A stretch of 22,697 nt of DNA from a bacterium. Its GTDB lineage: Bacteria; Verrucomicrobiota; Verrucomicrobiia; Chthoniobacterales; Terrimicrobiaceae. The position numbers and the translations under genes are program-made. Every line of letters begins with the position of its first letter. The first letter of the stretch is position 1. Shown here piece after piece: positions 15,559 through 22,697 of this stretch. The stretch covers positions 1-22,697 of the forward strand of contig RFZT01000007.1 in NCBI GenBank assembly GCA_009920585.1, given 5' to 3'. Under the pieces are notes generated by a model, which ran no database searches, was not told the DNA's origin, and worked only from the letters and a program-made list of their open reading frames with translations.

Positions 15559-16524
15559 ATGCTAAACAAACTGCAAAAAAAAGTCAGCCACATCACCGTT
15601 GGGCACTTTTATGCAAATCATGCGGAGAAGCTTGGAATGAGGTTGGAGGGGAGTTCCCGCGGACTCAACCGCCTCATACGCGAGCCGACCATCAATCGCC
15701 CAGGCTTGGCGCTATCCGGTTTTTTTAGTTATTTTGCGCAGAAGCGTATCCAGGTGCTGGGGTCCGCGGAGTTGAGTTACCTTAAGAGCCTGAGTGCTTC
15801 TTTGCTCAAGGAACGTTGCCGTGCTTTATTTGCGCGCAAAATGCCTTGTCTTGTTGTGGCTCGTAACGCCCCTGTTCCTCAAGTGCTCCTTGATACCGCA
15901 GCCGAGTTTGAGACTCCCGTGCTGAGGACAAATATGATCACGATGAAGTTCATCAATGCAGCTACGATTTTGCTCGAGCTGGATTTCGCTCCCTCGACCA
16001 CGGAGCATGGCAGCATGGTGAGCATACTTGGGATCGGAACTCTGATTCGCGGTGCGAGCGGCATCGGAAAAAGTGAATGTGTGCTTGGCTTGATTGAGCG
16101 CGGATACAGTCTCGTGAGCGATGACATTACCCGATTCCGAACAGCCGAGGGGAGTGAACTGATAGGAACAGCCGACAGTATGTCCCGCTTCCACATGGAA
16201 GTTCGCGGTATTGGAATCATCAACATCGCATCGATATTTGGTGTCGGTGCGGTTAATCCTCAAAAGCGCCTCGACTTTGTTGTTACACTGAAAGATTGGC
16301 AGGAGGTCGAAAATGTGGATAGAATCGGAATCGATCGCGAAACCTACGAAATTCTGGGTATCAAAATCCCGCATGTCACACTGCCGGTACGGACCGGACG
16401 TGACATTGCCCGACTAGTGGAAGTCGCGGCGCTGGATCAGAAACTCAAAGACATGGGTGAAAATAGCGCGCAGGAATTTAATCAGAGACTCTTACATATG
16501 ATCAGTGAACGCCGGAGCAGATGA
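15559..16524 (+). CDS. hprK: HPr kinase/phosphorylase
   Basis: HprK phosphorylates and dephosphorylates the regulatory serine of HPr, reporting energy state. The 321-residue protein has the two-part family layout: an N-terminal domain (about 1-130) and a kinase domain with P-loop GASGIGKSE at 165-173, His150 ahead of it, the signature MEVRGIGIINI at 213-223, and PVRTGRDIARLVEVAALD near the end, needed in the family for phosphorylase activity. The start at 15559 is the first ATG in frame and gives a normal length. It ends in an ATGA overlap with the gene for its own substrate, HPr. It follows lptB in the same direction. Confidence 0.95.
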   Translation: MLNKLQKKVSHITVGHFYANHAEKLGMRLEGSSRGLNRLIREPTINRPGLALSGFFSYFAQKRIQVLGSAELSYLKSLSASLLKERCRALFARKMPCLVVARNAPVPQVLLDTAAEFETPVLRTNMITMKFINAATILLELDFAPSTTEHGSMVSILGIGTLIRGASGIGKSECVLGLIERGYSLVSDDITRFRTAEGSELIGTADSMSRFHMEVRGIGIINIASIFGVGAVNPQKRLDFVVTLKDWQEVENVDRIGIDRETYEILGIKIPHVTLPVRTGRDIARLVEVAALDQKLKDMGENSAQEFNQRLLHMISERRSR

Positions 16525-16832
16525 TGGGAATTCTAACCAAAAAAAAACTTTCGGATGACGTCCAGCGTTGCAGCGGCGAAGTCACCATCGACAATCGTAA
16601 TGGTCTCCATGCACGACCAGCAGCCATGTTTGTCAAAATTTCCAGTCGATACCGTGCCGAAGTGTGGGTTGAGAAGGACGGTGAAAGGGTCAACGGGAAG
16701 AGCATTATGGGCCTCATGATGCTTGCTGCGGGTAAGGGTTCGAAGCTGATCATCCATGCTGAAGGCGTGGATGCCGATAAAGCGGTTGCGGAAATCAAGA
16801 ACCTTGTGGAGACCCGTTTTGGTGAGGAGTAG
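16521..16832 (+). CDS. ptsH: Phosphocarrier protein HPr with 15-residue N-terminal extension
   Basis: HPr carries phosphate from enzyme I and is a target of HprK. Both sites are present: His30 in NGLHARPAA (equivalent to His15) and Ser61 in VNGKSIMGLMML (equivalent to Ser46). The same offset of 15 at both sites shows that the core aligns without gaps between them and that residues 1-15 are an extension. The extension (LTKKKLSDDVQR) is charged and is encoded partly by a run of nine A (16539-16547). The total is 103 residues. An in-frame ATG at 16524 would shorten the extension by one residue. No sugar permease (EII) gene is nearby, which suits a regulatory role. Confidence 0.95.
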   Translation: MMGILTKKKLSDDVQRCSGEVTIDNRNGLHARPAAMFVKISSRYRAEVWVEKDGERVNGKSIMGLMMLAAGKGSKLIIHAEGVDADKAVAEIKNLVETRFGEE

Positions 16833-16872
16833 TTCTTCTCATTGATCAAGTTTCAAATTGTGTTACATCTCC

Positions 16873-18648
16873 ATGCAAATGGAGTCAGTTCAGACGCAAA
16901 AGATCGAGAAGAGATTTAGTGGCATACCTGTAGCACAGGGCATTGCACACTTTCCGGCTTTTGTGCGCCATGAGGTGAGTGAGGAGATTCTTCCTCAGTC
17001 CATTGAAGAAGCCGATGTGGAGCGCGAAATCATCCGTTTTGAGGCCGCGCTCATCGCCACCCGTGTCGAGTTACTCGAGATCCAGCAACGCATCGTTGCC
17101 GCGATCGGTTCTGAGGATGCCAGTATTTTCGATGCCCATCTTCTCGTTGTGGAGGATCGGACTCTCATCGATGAAGTGCTTCGCATGTTGGAACGCGAGC
17201 GGTTGAACGTTGATTATGTCTTCCAGCAAGTCGCTCAAAAGTACTGCGCGACCCTTGAGGCGATCGATGATCCGTATTTGCGCGAGCGTGTCGTGGATAT
17301 TCAGGATGTCACCCGCCGAGTGATTCGTAATCTTCTTGGTAAAGCCCCTCATAATCCAGCGGCACACGACCATCAGCACATTATTGTCGCTCACAATCTC
17401 ACTCCTTCGGATACAGCTCAGCTGAACCGCGATCTGGTTTGTGGATTTGTGACCGAGATCGGCAGTAAAACATCGCACACTGCGATCATGGCCCGTTCCC
17501 TAGAGATTCCGGCCATTGTGGGCATGCAGGGGATCTGCCAGAATATCCAACTCGGTGACGATATCCTCATTGATGGGTACACGGGGCTTCTCATTCTCAA
17601 TCCCTCGAACGAAACCCTCATTGAGTATGGCCGCATCGAGCAGCAGAAAGAGGAAGTGGTCGAGCGCCTCCACCTCATTCGAGAAACAGCCTCCACCACT
17701 CGTGATGGGAAGCACATTATCCTTTCTGCGAATGTGGATCTCCCCGATGACCTCGCTGATATCAAGGCGAATGGAGCGGAAGGCATTGGCCTTTATCGGA
17801 CGGAGTTTCTCTATCTCAATCGCGAGACGTCACCAGACGAGGAAGAGCAGTATGGTCACTACTTGCGGGCTGCACAGGAGTCTTTGCCCCACAGTGTCAT
17901 CATTCGCACTCTAGACATTGGTGGAGATAAATCATCCACAAGTCTCTTTTTTGAAGAGGAAGCCAATCCCTTCCTTGGTTGCCGCGCTATTCGCTTTTGT
18001 CTGGAAAATCTGGATGTTTTTAAAACCCAGCTTCGAGCCATTCTTCGTGCCTCTACCGTTGGCAATATTCGGCTCATGTATCCGATGATCTCGGGATTGC
18101 AGGAACTTCGCCGCGCTAATGCCGTTCTCGAGGATTGCAAAAACGAACTCGCTGCCGAGGGGATTCCATTCCAAGCCGATATCGAAGTCGGCATCATGAT
18201 CGAAACGCCCAGTGCTGTTTTGGTGGCAGATCACTTGGCGCGTGAAGTCAAATTCTTCAGCATCGGAACTAACGATCTCATTCAATACACGATTGCCGTT
18301 GATCGTTTAAACGATCGCATTGCGCATCTTTACAATCCGACCCATCCCTCAATTCTTCGGATGATCAAGATGACGGTCGATGCAGCTCGTGCTCAAAATA
18401 TCTGGGTCGGGGTTTGCGGTGAAATGGCAGCTGATATTCTACTCACACCGATCCTCATCGGACTGGGATTAGAGGAATTAAGTGCGACGGGAGCTTTGGT
18501 TCCAAGGGTAAAAAAGGCTGTTCAGTCCCTTGATTCTTCGACCTGCAGAGAACTGGTTAATACGGCCCTGACGATGGATGATTCGAGTGCGATATTGGAC
18601 ATGAGCGTTGCGATGGCGCGTCAGAATTACGCCGACTTACTCGATTAA
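16873..18648 (+). CDS. ptsI: PTS enzyme I (phosphoenolpyruvate-protein phosphotransferase)
   Basis: Enzyme I takes phosphate from phosphoenolpyruvate and passes it to HPr. The active histidine is His202 in SKTSHTAIMARSLEIPAIVG. The PEP-binding barrel shows GIGLYRTEFLY, MYPMIS, FFSIGTNDLIQYT and VDRLNDRIAHLYNPTHPSI, with catalytic Cys515 in VGVCGEMA. At 591 residues it is about 15 longer than usual, mainly at the N-terminus. No GAF domain is present, so it is not the nitrogen-type PtsP. Starts at 16873 or 16879 are both possible, and neither has a good Shine-Dalgarno site. It follows ptsH by 40 bases and its end overlaps the convergent M14 peptidase gene. Confidence 0.96.
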   Translation: MQMESVQTQKIEKRFSGIPVAQGIAHFPAFVRHEVSEEILPQSIEEADVEREIIRFEAALIATRVELLEIQQRIVAAIGSEDASIFDAHLLVVEDRTLIDEVLRMLERERLNVDYVFQQVAQKYCATLEAIDDPYLRERVVDIQDVTRRVIRNLLGKAPHNPAAHDHQHIIVAHNLTPSDTAQLNRDLVCGFVTEIGSKTSHTAIMARSLEIPAIVGMQGICQNIQLGDDILIDGYTGLLILNPSNETLIEYGRIEQQKEEVVERLHLIRETASTTRDGKHIILSANVDLPDDLADIKANGAEGIGLYRTEFLYLNRETSPDEEEQYGHYLRAAQESLPHSVIIRTLDIGGDKSSTSLFFEEEANPFLGCRAIRFCLENLDVFKTQLRAILRASTVGNIRLMYPMISGLQELRRANAVLEDCKNELAAEGIPFQADIEVGIMIETPSAVLVADHLAREVKFFSIGTNDLIQYTIAVDRLNDRIAHLYNPTHPSILRMIKMTVDAARAQNIWVGVCGEMAADILLTPILIGLGLEELSATGALVPRVKKAVQSLDSSTCRELVNTALTMDDSSAILDMSVAMARQNYADLLD

Positions 18649-19437
18649 TCGAATCGCCGCCGATATGCCGGCGACATGTGCAGCGACTCTGTCCTCAATG
18701 CCGTACTCGGATGCGGTTTCAAACGTGAAGGTTCTTTTCGCGTAGTGGAAGTGGAGTGCAATGGCTTCGGGCCAGTTTGGCATCATGTCCATGGTGACTC
18801 GTCTTCGGATGACGCCTGCTTTAGCTTTGTGACCATCGATGTTTCTTCGTGGATCGACTGGAATTGCTGACGACATGGCTTCGATGATTTTTTCGCCCCA
18901 GTGCGGTTTGCTACTCACGGGCTCGTAAAGATAGACGCCCTGTGCGTCGTAGTCTTCATGGAGGTTGATGGCGAGATCGAAGCGCAAACCTTGCAAAATA
19001 GCGAGCTGAGCTTGAACGATTGGCGGCGGGTTTTCTCGATATCCTCTGTTGAGATCAATGTCATCTTCATTGCATCTTTTGTTGTGCATGAGTCCCCATG
19101 GGTTCAGACAAGGGAAAATCAGAACTCTGAGTGAACGGACGAGATCTCGGTTGTTCGCAGCCCAGGCAAGAAGGGCTTCGGTGGATGCGGGTTCATCGCC
19201 ATGTATGCCCCCAGAAAGGTAAATGCTGGGGACTGAGGGTTGGGGAGATTGGCTTTCGAGGTAATAAACAGGATAGCCGCCGCTTTCAGCAAACGGACGC
19301 ATTCTAAGGCCAATCGATTTCGCTATCGCGCGCCATCGCTTTATCAAAAAGGGATAGTCGTGGCTTCGCGGATAGAGAAGCTGGGCAGGCGCTTCGGTTT
19401 TTTTGTTAGCCGCCAGTTTTAACTTCGATGATGTCAT
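18637..19437 (-). CDS. M14-family zinc carboxypeptidase / deacylase-like hydrolase
   Basis: The 266-residue protein has the M14 zinc site: His79 and Glu82 in SGGIHGDEPAS, His160 in INLHEDYD, and the catalytic Glu240 in FTFETAS. CLNPWGLMHNKRCNEDDIDLNRGY supplies the substrate-binding Asn/Arg. The compact size and lack of a signal peptide suggest a cytoplasmic enzyme like murein-peptide amidase MpaA or the succinylglutamate desuccinylase/aspartoacylase branch; I cannot choose between them. I picked the ATG at 19437, which lies inside the end of guaB (32-base overlap), because residues further upstream read as shadow of guaB. Its stop lies in a 12-base overlap with the end of ptsI on the other strand. 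Confidence 0.85.
   Translation of the reverse strand: MTSSKLKLAANKKTEAPAQLLYPRSHDYPFLIKRWRAIAKSIGLRMRPFAESGGYPVYYLESQSPQPSVPSIYLSGGIHGDEPASTEALLAWAANNRDLVRSLRVLIFPCLNPWGLMHNKRCNEDDIDLNRGYRENPPPIVQAQLAILQGLRFDLAINLHEDYDAQGVYLYEPVSSKPHWGEKIIEAMSSAIPVDPRRNIDGHKAKAGVIRRRVTMDMMPNWPEAIALHFHYAKRTFTFETASEYGIEDRVAAHVAGISAAIRLIE
18641..18652. repeat. 12-base perfect palindrome spanning convergent gene ends
   Basis: TCGATTAATCGA is identical on both strands and sits where ptsI and the M14 gene run into each other. The ptsI stop (TAA at 18646-18648) lies inside it, and the M14 stop (18637-18639 on the minus strand) lies just beyond it. A second inverted repeat, TCGCCG/CGGCGA at 18654-18659 and 18669-18674, follows with no T-run. 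Either could act as a weak two-way end signal, but neither is a standard terminator. Confidence 0.4.
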
Positions 19438-20983
19438 GCGGGGCGCTCTCACGGAGTCCGGCTGGAGTGATGCGGGTGTACCGGGCGTTGCTGCGAAGAT
19501 CCGAGAGATCGCCTGCGCCGAGGTAACCCATGCCGCTTTGGAGTCCACCGGCAAGCTGGGCTAACACGGTATCAGCGGGAGCGGAGACCTCTTTGAGTGC
19601 TTCGACGCCTTCCGCTGCGGATTTTTGTGAGATCTCGCGTGCGTGGCCATAACGGGCGGCGCTGCCGGCTTTCATTGCTGCATGGCTGCCCATGCCTCGA
19701 TATTGCTTATAGAACTTTCCATTGATTTCGAGGATTTGGCCGGGAGCTTCTGGGCAACCTGCCAAGAGGCTTCCGCAAACAACAGCATCGGCCAGGGTAA
19801 GAGCTTTCACGACGTCTCCGGATTTGGTGATGCCACCATCAGCGAGAATCGTGACTCCATTGGCACGGGCGGATTGAGAGCAAACATAGAGCGCGGTGAG
19901 TTGGGGGATGCCTACACCAGCCACAACGCGCGTTGTGCAAATTGATCCAGGACCTTGGCCAACTTTCACCGTATTCGCTCCGCTTTTGGCTAAAAACTCC
20001 ACGCCGGCGGCGCTCGTGACATTGCCGGCGATGATCGTGAGATCGGGAAGCGCACTGCGAATCGCCTTCACGGCCTCGCCAACTCCCAGAGTGTGCCCAT
20101 GGGCGGTGGATACGGCTACGGCGTCGAGTCCGCGATCGACGAGGGCTTCGACATGCGCAAGGAGTTGGTCTTTATCGATGGCGCCATCTGCTTTCCTTGG
20201 GGCACTGACAGCAGCTCCACAAAGGAGTCGGAACTTGGTATCTCTGGCGGGTTTTGTTTGCAAGGAACGCTCTTGTGAAATGCGCTCGATATCACTGAGC
20301 GTGAATAGACCTTTCAAACGATCTTCCGCATCCACGACGAGAAGTTTATGGATGCCGATGTGCTCGGTAAAAAATCGATCGGCTCTCTGGATCGGATCAT
20401 CACCAAGTTCGCTTTCGCGGATGGTCAGTACGCCGTCCCTCTTGATCATGGCTTCACCTACACCACGATTAGCGAAGCGGGGCCTCACGCAATGCCCGGG
20501 TAATAGTCCTAATAGGATGTCGTCTTTATCGACTACAGGAAACGTACTGAAACTGAATTTCTTTTCTTCAATAAGTCCCAAAACATCGCCGATGCATTGA
20601 TTGGGATGCACTTTGATCGGTTCGCGAATGAGGCCATGAATATGGTTTTTGACTCGCGAGACCTCCGAAAGTTGCTGCCGAGCGGGCATATTGTAGTGAA
20701 TGAGGCCGAGTCCACCATTGAGAGCTAGCGCGATCGCCATGCGGGATTCCGTGACGGTATCCATGTCTGCAGAGACAATGGGAAGGTGAAGAAACAAGCC
20801 TTTTCCCAGATGAGTTTCAAAGTTCGCATCCTTCGGAAGAATCTCACTGTAGAGAGTAGCGAGAGTAACGTCGTCGTAGGTGAGCGACAAACCTGAGTTC
20901 CCACGGAAAAAGCTGTCTGCGGGTTGATAAAAAAAACTATCCAATTCCTGCGATGACGATGGTGCGTTTGTTGGAACCTTCAT
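19406..20983 (-). CDS. guaB: Inosine-5'-monophosphate dehydrogenase with CBS pair
   Basis: GuaB oxidises IMP to XMP, the committed step to guanine nucleotides. The 525-residue protein has SADMDTVTESRMAIALA, two CBS domains at about residues 120-240, catalytic Cys349 in GPGSICTTRVVAGVG, ADGGI at 381-385, YRGMGSHAAM, and the flap Arg444-Tyr445. The active-site flap separates it from GMP reductase. One oddity: the segment usually written D-[ST]-[AS]-H-G-H reads S292-T-A-H-G-H, so the NAD-site aspartate is serine here. A 30-residue N-terminal extension precedes the usual LTYDDV start. I chose the ATG at 20983 over a TTG at 20989. It follows the fur-type gene by 43 bases. Confidence 0.94.
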   Translation of the reverse strand: MKVPTNAPSSSQELDSFFYQPADSFFRGNSGLSLTYDDVTLATLYSEILPKDANFETHLGKGLFLHLPIVSADMDTVTESRMAIALALNGGLGLIHYNMPARQQLSEVSRVKNHIHGLIREPIKVHPNQCIGDVLGLIEEKKFSFSTFPVVDKDDILLGLLPGHCVRPRFANRGVGEAMIKRDGVLTIRESELGDDPIQRADRFFTEHIGIHKLLVVDAEDRLKGLFTLSDIERISQERSLQTKPARDTKFRLLCGAAVSAPRKADGAIDKDQLLAHVEALVDRGLDAVAVSTAHGHTLGVGEAVKAIRSALPDLTIIAGNVTSAAGVEFLAKSGANTVKVGQGPGSICTTRVVAGVGIPQLTALYVCSQSARANGVTILADGGITKSGDVVKALTLADAVVCGSLLAGCPEAPGQILEINGKFYKQYRGMGSHAAMKAGSAARYGHAREISQKSAAEGVEALKEVSAPADTVLAQLAGGLQSGMGYLGAGDLSDLRSNARYTRITPAGLRESAPHDIIEVKTGG

Positions 20984-21026
20984 ACGCAAGAATCTGGAAT
21001 TGGTCGGATGTAATCAAGCCGATTTT

Positions 21027-21464
21027 TTATGCGCACTGAGAGCAAACGCCAAAAAACTCCAAGGAATGGCTCAGATCACTAAAGCCATATTTTTTGGCAA
21101 GCTTCTGTTCTGTGTCCCCGATGGGGCAGGGGATGTCGATCAGAACGACATGCGCACATTTTTTGCAAATGAGATGGTCGTAGTGTTTATGGGGATCGCG
21201 GAGTTCGTAGTAGCTGCACGGACGCTGGAGATTCACTTTGTGAACTAAGTGTAATTTCTCCATCAGCAAAATCATCCGAAATACCGTGGCGTAGTCTGGC
21301 TTCGTGCCGGAAAATATCGTCGCGCGCTCTTGGATTTCTTGCAGCGACATGGGTTCCTCGGCGGCAAAGAGACACTCGAGGATGCCTCGACGATTTTTGG
21401 TGATTCGCAATCCTTCTCGGCGAAGAGACTCGGTGACACTGTCGGCTGAGAAATGCGAAATCAT
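21027..21464 (-). CDS. Fur-family metal-dependent transcriptional regulator
   Basis: The 145-residue protein has the family's winged-helix N-terminus (GLRITKNRRGILECLF, then DYATVFRMILLMEKLHLVHKV). The metal-binding C-terminal domain carries HKHYDH at 92-97 and two CxxC pairs (Cys100/Cys103 and Cys141/Cys144) that form the structural zinc site. Fur, Zur and PerR cannot be told apart reliably by eye, so I give no symbol. No obvious Fur-box inverted repeat is visible in the nearby intergenic sequence. It starts 10 bases after hisF ends and lies 43 bases before guaB, so it is probably transcribed with both. Confidence 0.92.
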   Translation of the reverse strand: MISHFSADSVTESLRREGLRITKNRRGILECLFAAEEPMSLQEIQERATIFSGTKPDYATVFRMILLMEKLHLVHKVNLQRPCSYYELRDPHKHYDHLICKKCAHVVLIDIPCPIGDTEQKLAKKYGFSDLSHSLEFFGVCSQCA

Positions 21465-21474
21465 AGATACTCAA

Positions 21475-22245
21475 TTAGCCTTGGTAGGCATTCCTCACGG
21501 GGATGCCTTGGCTAGCAAGATGGGCTTTCGCATCAGCCACGGTGAATTTTCCAAAGTGAAAAATACTTGCCGCGAGGACAGCATCTGCCAAGCCTGACTG
21601 GAGAACGTCGGCGAGATGACGGAGTTCTCCCGCTCCACCGCTCGCAATCACTGGGATTTCCACTGCGCTGGAAACCGCACGGTTCAGGGCCAAATCGTAT
21701 CCGTCACAGGTGCCATCTGCGTCCATACTTGTAAGGAGGATCTCTCCTGCGCCGCGTTGAGCCGCTTCAATCACCCACTCGATGGCGTCGCGTTCGGTGG
21801 GTTTGCGGCCACCATGGGTGTAGACACGCCATTTTCCTTCACCGTCCCGCTTCGCATCCACAGCAACGACGACGCACTGGGAGCCAAAAGCCTCCGCCGC
21901 CTCAGTGATGAGCTCTGGCCTCTGTAACGCAGATGTATTCACGCTCACTTTGTCCGCTCCAGCCCTCAACATGGTGTGAAAATCCTCCACCGCACGGATT
22001 CCTCCACCCACGGTGAGAGGCATGAAGCAGGCCTCGGCCGTTCGCTCGACTACGGAAACCATCGTTGCTCGGCCATCGCTGGAAGCTGTTATATCGAGAA
22101 AGACAAGTTCGTCGGCCCCCTGTTGATCATACATCTTAGCGCATTCCACGGGATCACCCGCATCGCGGAGGTCCAGAAACTTGGTTCCCTTCACCACCCG
22201 ACCATTCGTTACATCCAGACATGGAATCACTCGTTTGGCTAACAT
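21475..22245 (-). CDS. hisF: Imidazole glycerol phosphate synthase, cyclase subunit
   Basis: HisF forms imidazole glycerol phosphate and AICAR from PRFAR and ammonia delivered by HisH, in histidine synthesis. The (beta/alpha)8 barrel shows LAKRVIPCLDV with catalytic Asp11, TVGGGIR, and AVDAKR with catalytic Asp130, then TSMDADGTCDGYD and VIASGGAGE. Counting from the ATG at 22245 puts both aspartates at the canonical numbers. An ATG one codon upstream (22248) and a GTG at 22257 are also in frame, and a GGAG near 22260 could serve the two ATGs. hisH is not in the window. It is the first gene of a minus-strand run with the fur-type gene, guaB and the M14 gene. Confidence 0.96.
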   Translation of the reverse strand: MLAKRVIPCLDVTNGRVVKGTKFLDLRDAGDPVECAKMYDQQGADELVFLDITASSDGRATMVSVVERTAEACFMPLTVGGGIRAVEDFHTMLRAGADKVSVNTSALQRPELITEAAEAFGSQCVVVAVDAKRDGEGKWRVYTHGGRKPTERDAIEWVIEAAQRGAGEILLTSMDADGTCDGYDLALNRAVSSAVEIPVIASGGAGELRHLADVLQSGLADAVLAASIFHFGKFTVADAKAHLASQGIPVRNAYQG

Positions 22246-22365
22246 CATCTCATCCACGCTCCGACAGAGGAAGAAATCGAGACTAAAATGATTGCTCCAT
22301 TTCCAATATGGTTTCTATTGTTGTGCCGTCATTTTACCAAACTCGGTGAAAGCAGGGCCCTTTCC

Positions 22366-22697
22366 ATGGAGCTACCGAACAAATTTCCTATTCCAAATCT
22401 TTTTCCAAAACTGTTGCTGGTTTTGGTTGCAGTCGTGCTGGCTGGTTGTTCGACGAACTTTGTGGGTGGGAATAGGGGAACTGGTCACTTCGATACAGTG
22501 GTCATTGATGCTGGGCACGGGGGATTTGATCGTGGGGCCAAGCCTGTAAAGGGAATTTATGAGAAAGACCTGACTCTTGATACGGCCCAACGCCTCGCTC
22601 GCAAGCTGCGACAGAATGGTCTCCATGTCATAGAGACCCGTACGGGAGACTACTTTGTTACTCTCGACAATCGTGTGACCATATCCAATCGCTTGAC
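22366..22697 (+). CDS. N-acetylmuramoyl-L-alanine amidase lipoprotein, 3' end outside window
   Basis: The 110 visible codons show a lipoprotein signal (hydrophobic 15-26, lipobox LAGC with Cys28) and then the start of an Amidase_3 domain: VVIDAGHGGFDRGA with zinc ligand His51, and YEKDLTLDTAQRLARKL with zinc ligand Glu66. These enzymes cut the amide bond between MurNAc and L-Ala of the peptide stem during cell separation and wall turnover. The catalytic C-terminal half lies beyond the edge. I chose the ATG at 22366 because it gives a clean lipoprotein signal; an in-frame ATG at 22288 would add 26 residues with a second hydrophobic run. It is divergent from hisF. Confidence 0.88.
   Translation, partial: MELPNKFPIPNLFPKLLLVLVAVVLAGCSTNFVGGNRGTGHFDTVVIDAGHGGFDRGAKPVKGIYEKDLTLDTAQRLARKLRQNGLHVIETRTGDYFVTLDNRVTISNRL

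Noticed and set aside
22288..22365. Upstream ATG for the amidase
   Set aside because: It adds 26 residues with a second hydrophobic stretch before the lipoprotein signal; the ATG at 22366 gives a normal lipobox position at Cys28.

Overview
The window reads as chromosomal core sequence from a Gram-negative bacterium with lipopolysaccharide. It carries KDO synthesis genes (kdsD, kdsA), an Lpt export set (LptF/G-type permease, lptC, lptA, lptB) and an amidase lipoprotein. HPr kinase, HPr and enzyme I in one run next to the lpt genes, a metal-type KdsA and scarce Shine-Dalgarno sequences together suggest a member of the PVC group, most likely Verrucomicrobiota. That placement is inference from gene content and protein character; no rRNA gene is present. 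I see no tRNA or rRNA gene, IS element, prophage or CRISPR array, and no gene-free stretch longer than 300 bases.

Layout. (1) 1-2304, minus strand: a large secreted subtilisin-family protease cut by the left edge. (2) 2500-3720, plus: an OFA-type major facilitator. (3) 3728-4898, minus: an HI0933/YhiN-type flavoprotein gene that has lost about 30 codons inside its FAD-binding fold and the reading frame with them. (4) 5011-10154, plus: dedA, kdsD, an RluE-type pseudouridine synthase, pgsA, der and pdxA, tightly packed. (5) 10235-12827, plus: an LptF/G-type permease, an unrecognised 162-residue protein and a dihydrouridine synthase, joined by two TAATG stop/start overlaps and preceded by the clearest promoter in the window. 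(6) 12878-18648, plus: kdsA, lptC, lptA, lptB, hprK, ptsH, ptsI, many joined by 4-base ATGA overlaps. (7) 18637-22245, minus: a run hisF, fur-family regulator, guaB, M14 zinc peptidase whose last gene converges on and overlaps the end of ptsI. (8) From 22366, plus: an N-acetylmuramoyl-L-alanine amidase lipoprotein cut by the right edge.

Functionally the plus-strand block centres on the envelope. KdsD and KdsA make the KDO precursor, the Lpt proteins carry LPS outward, PgsA makes acidic phospholipid, and DedA is a membrane protein of lipid homeostasis. The block runs directly into a regulatory phosphotransferase branch (HprK, HPr, EI) with no sugar permease in view. The minus-strand run mixes histidine synthesis, metal-dependent regulation and guanine nucleotide synthesis.

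I did not find a convincing new multi-gene system. The items most worth a second look are the internally deleted flavoprotein gene, the coupled 162-residue unknown, the lptCAB-hprK-ptsH-ptsI arrangement, the Asp-to-Ser change in the IMP dehydrogenase, and the promoters lying almost on top of start codons.
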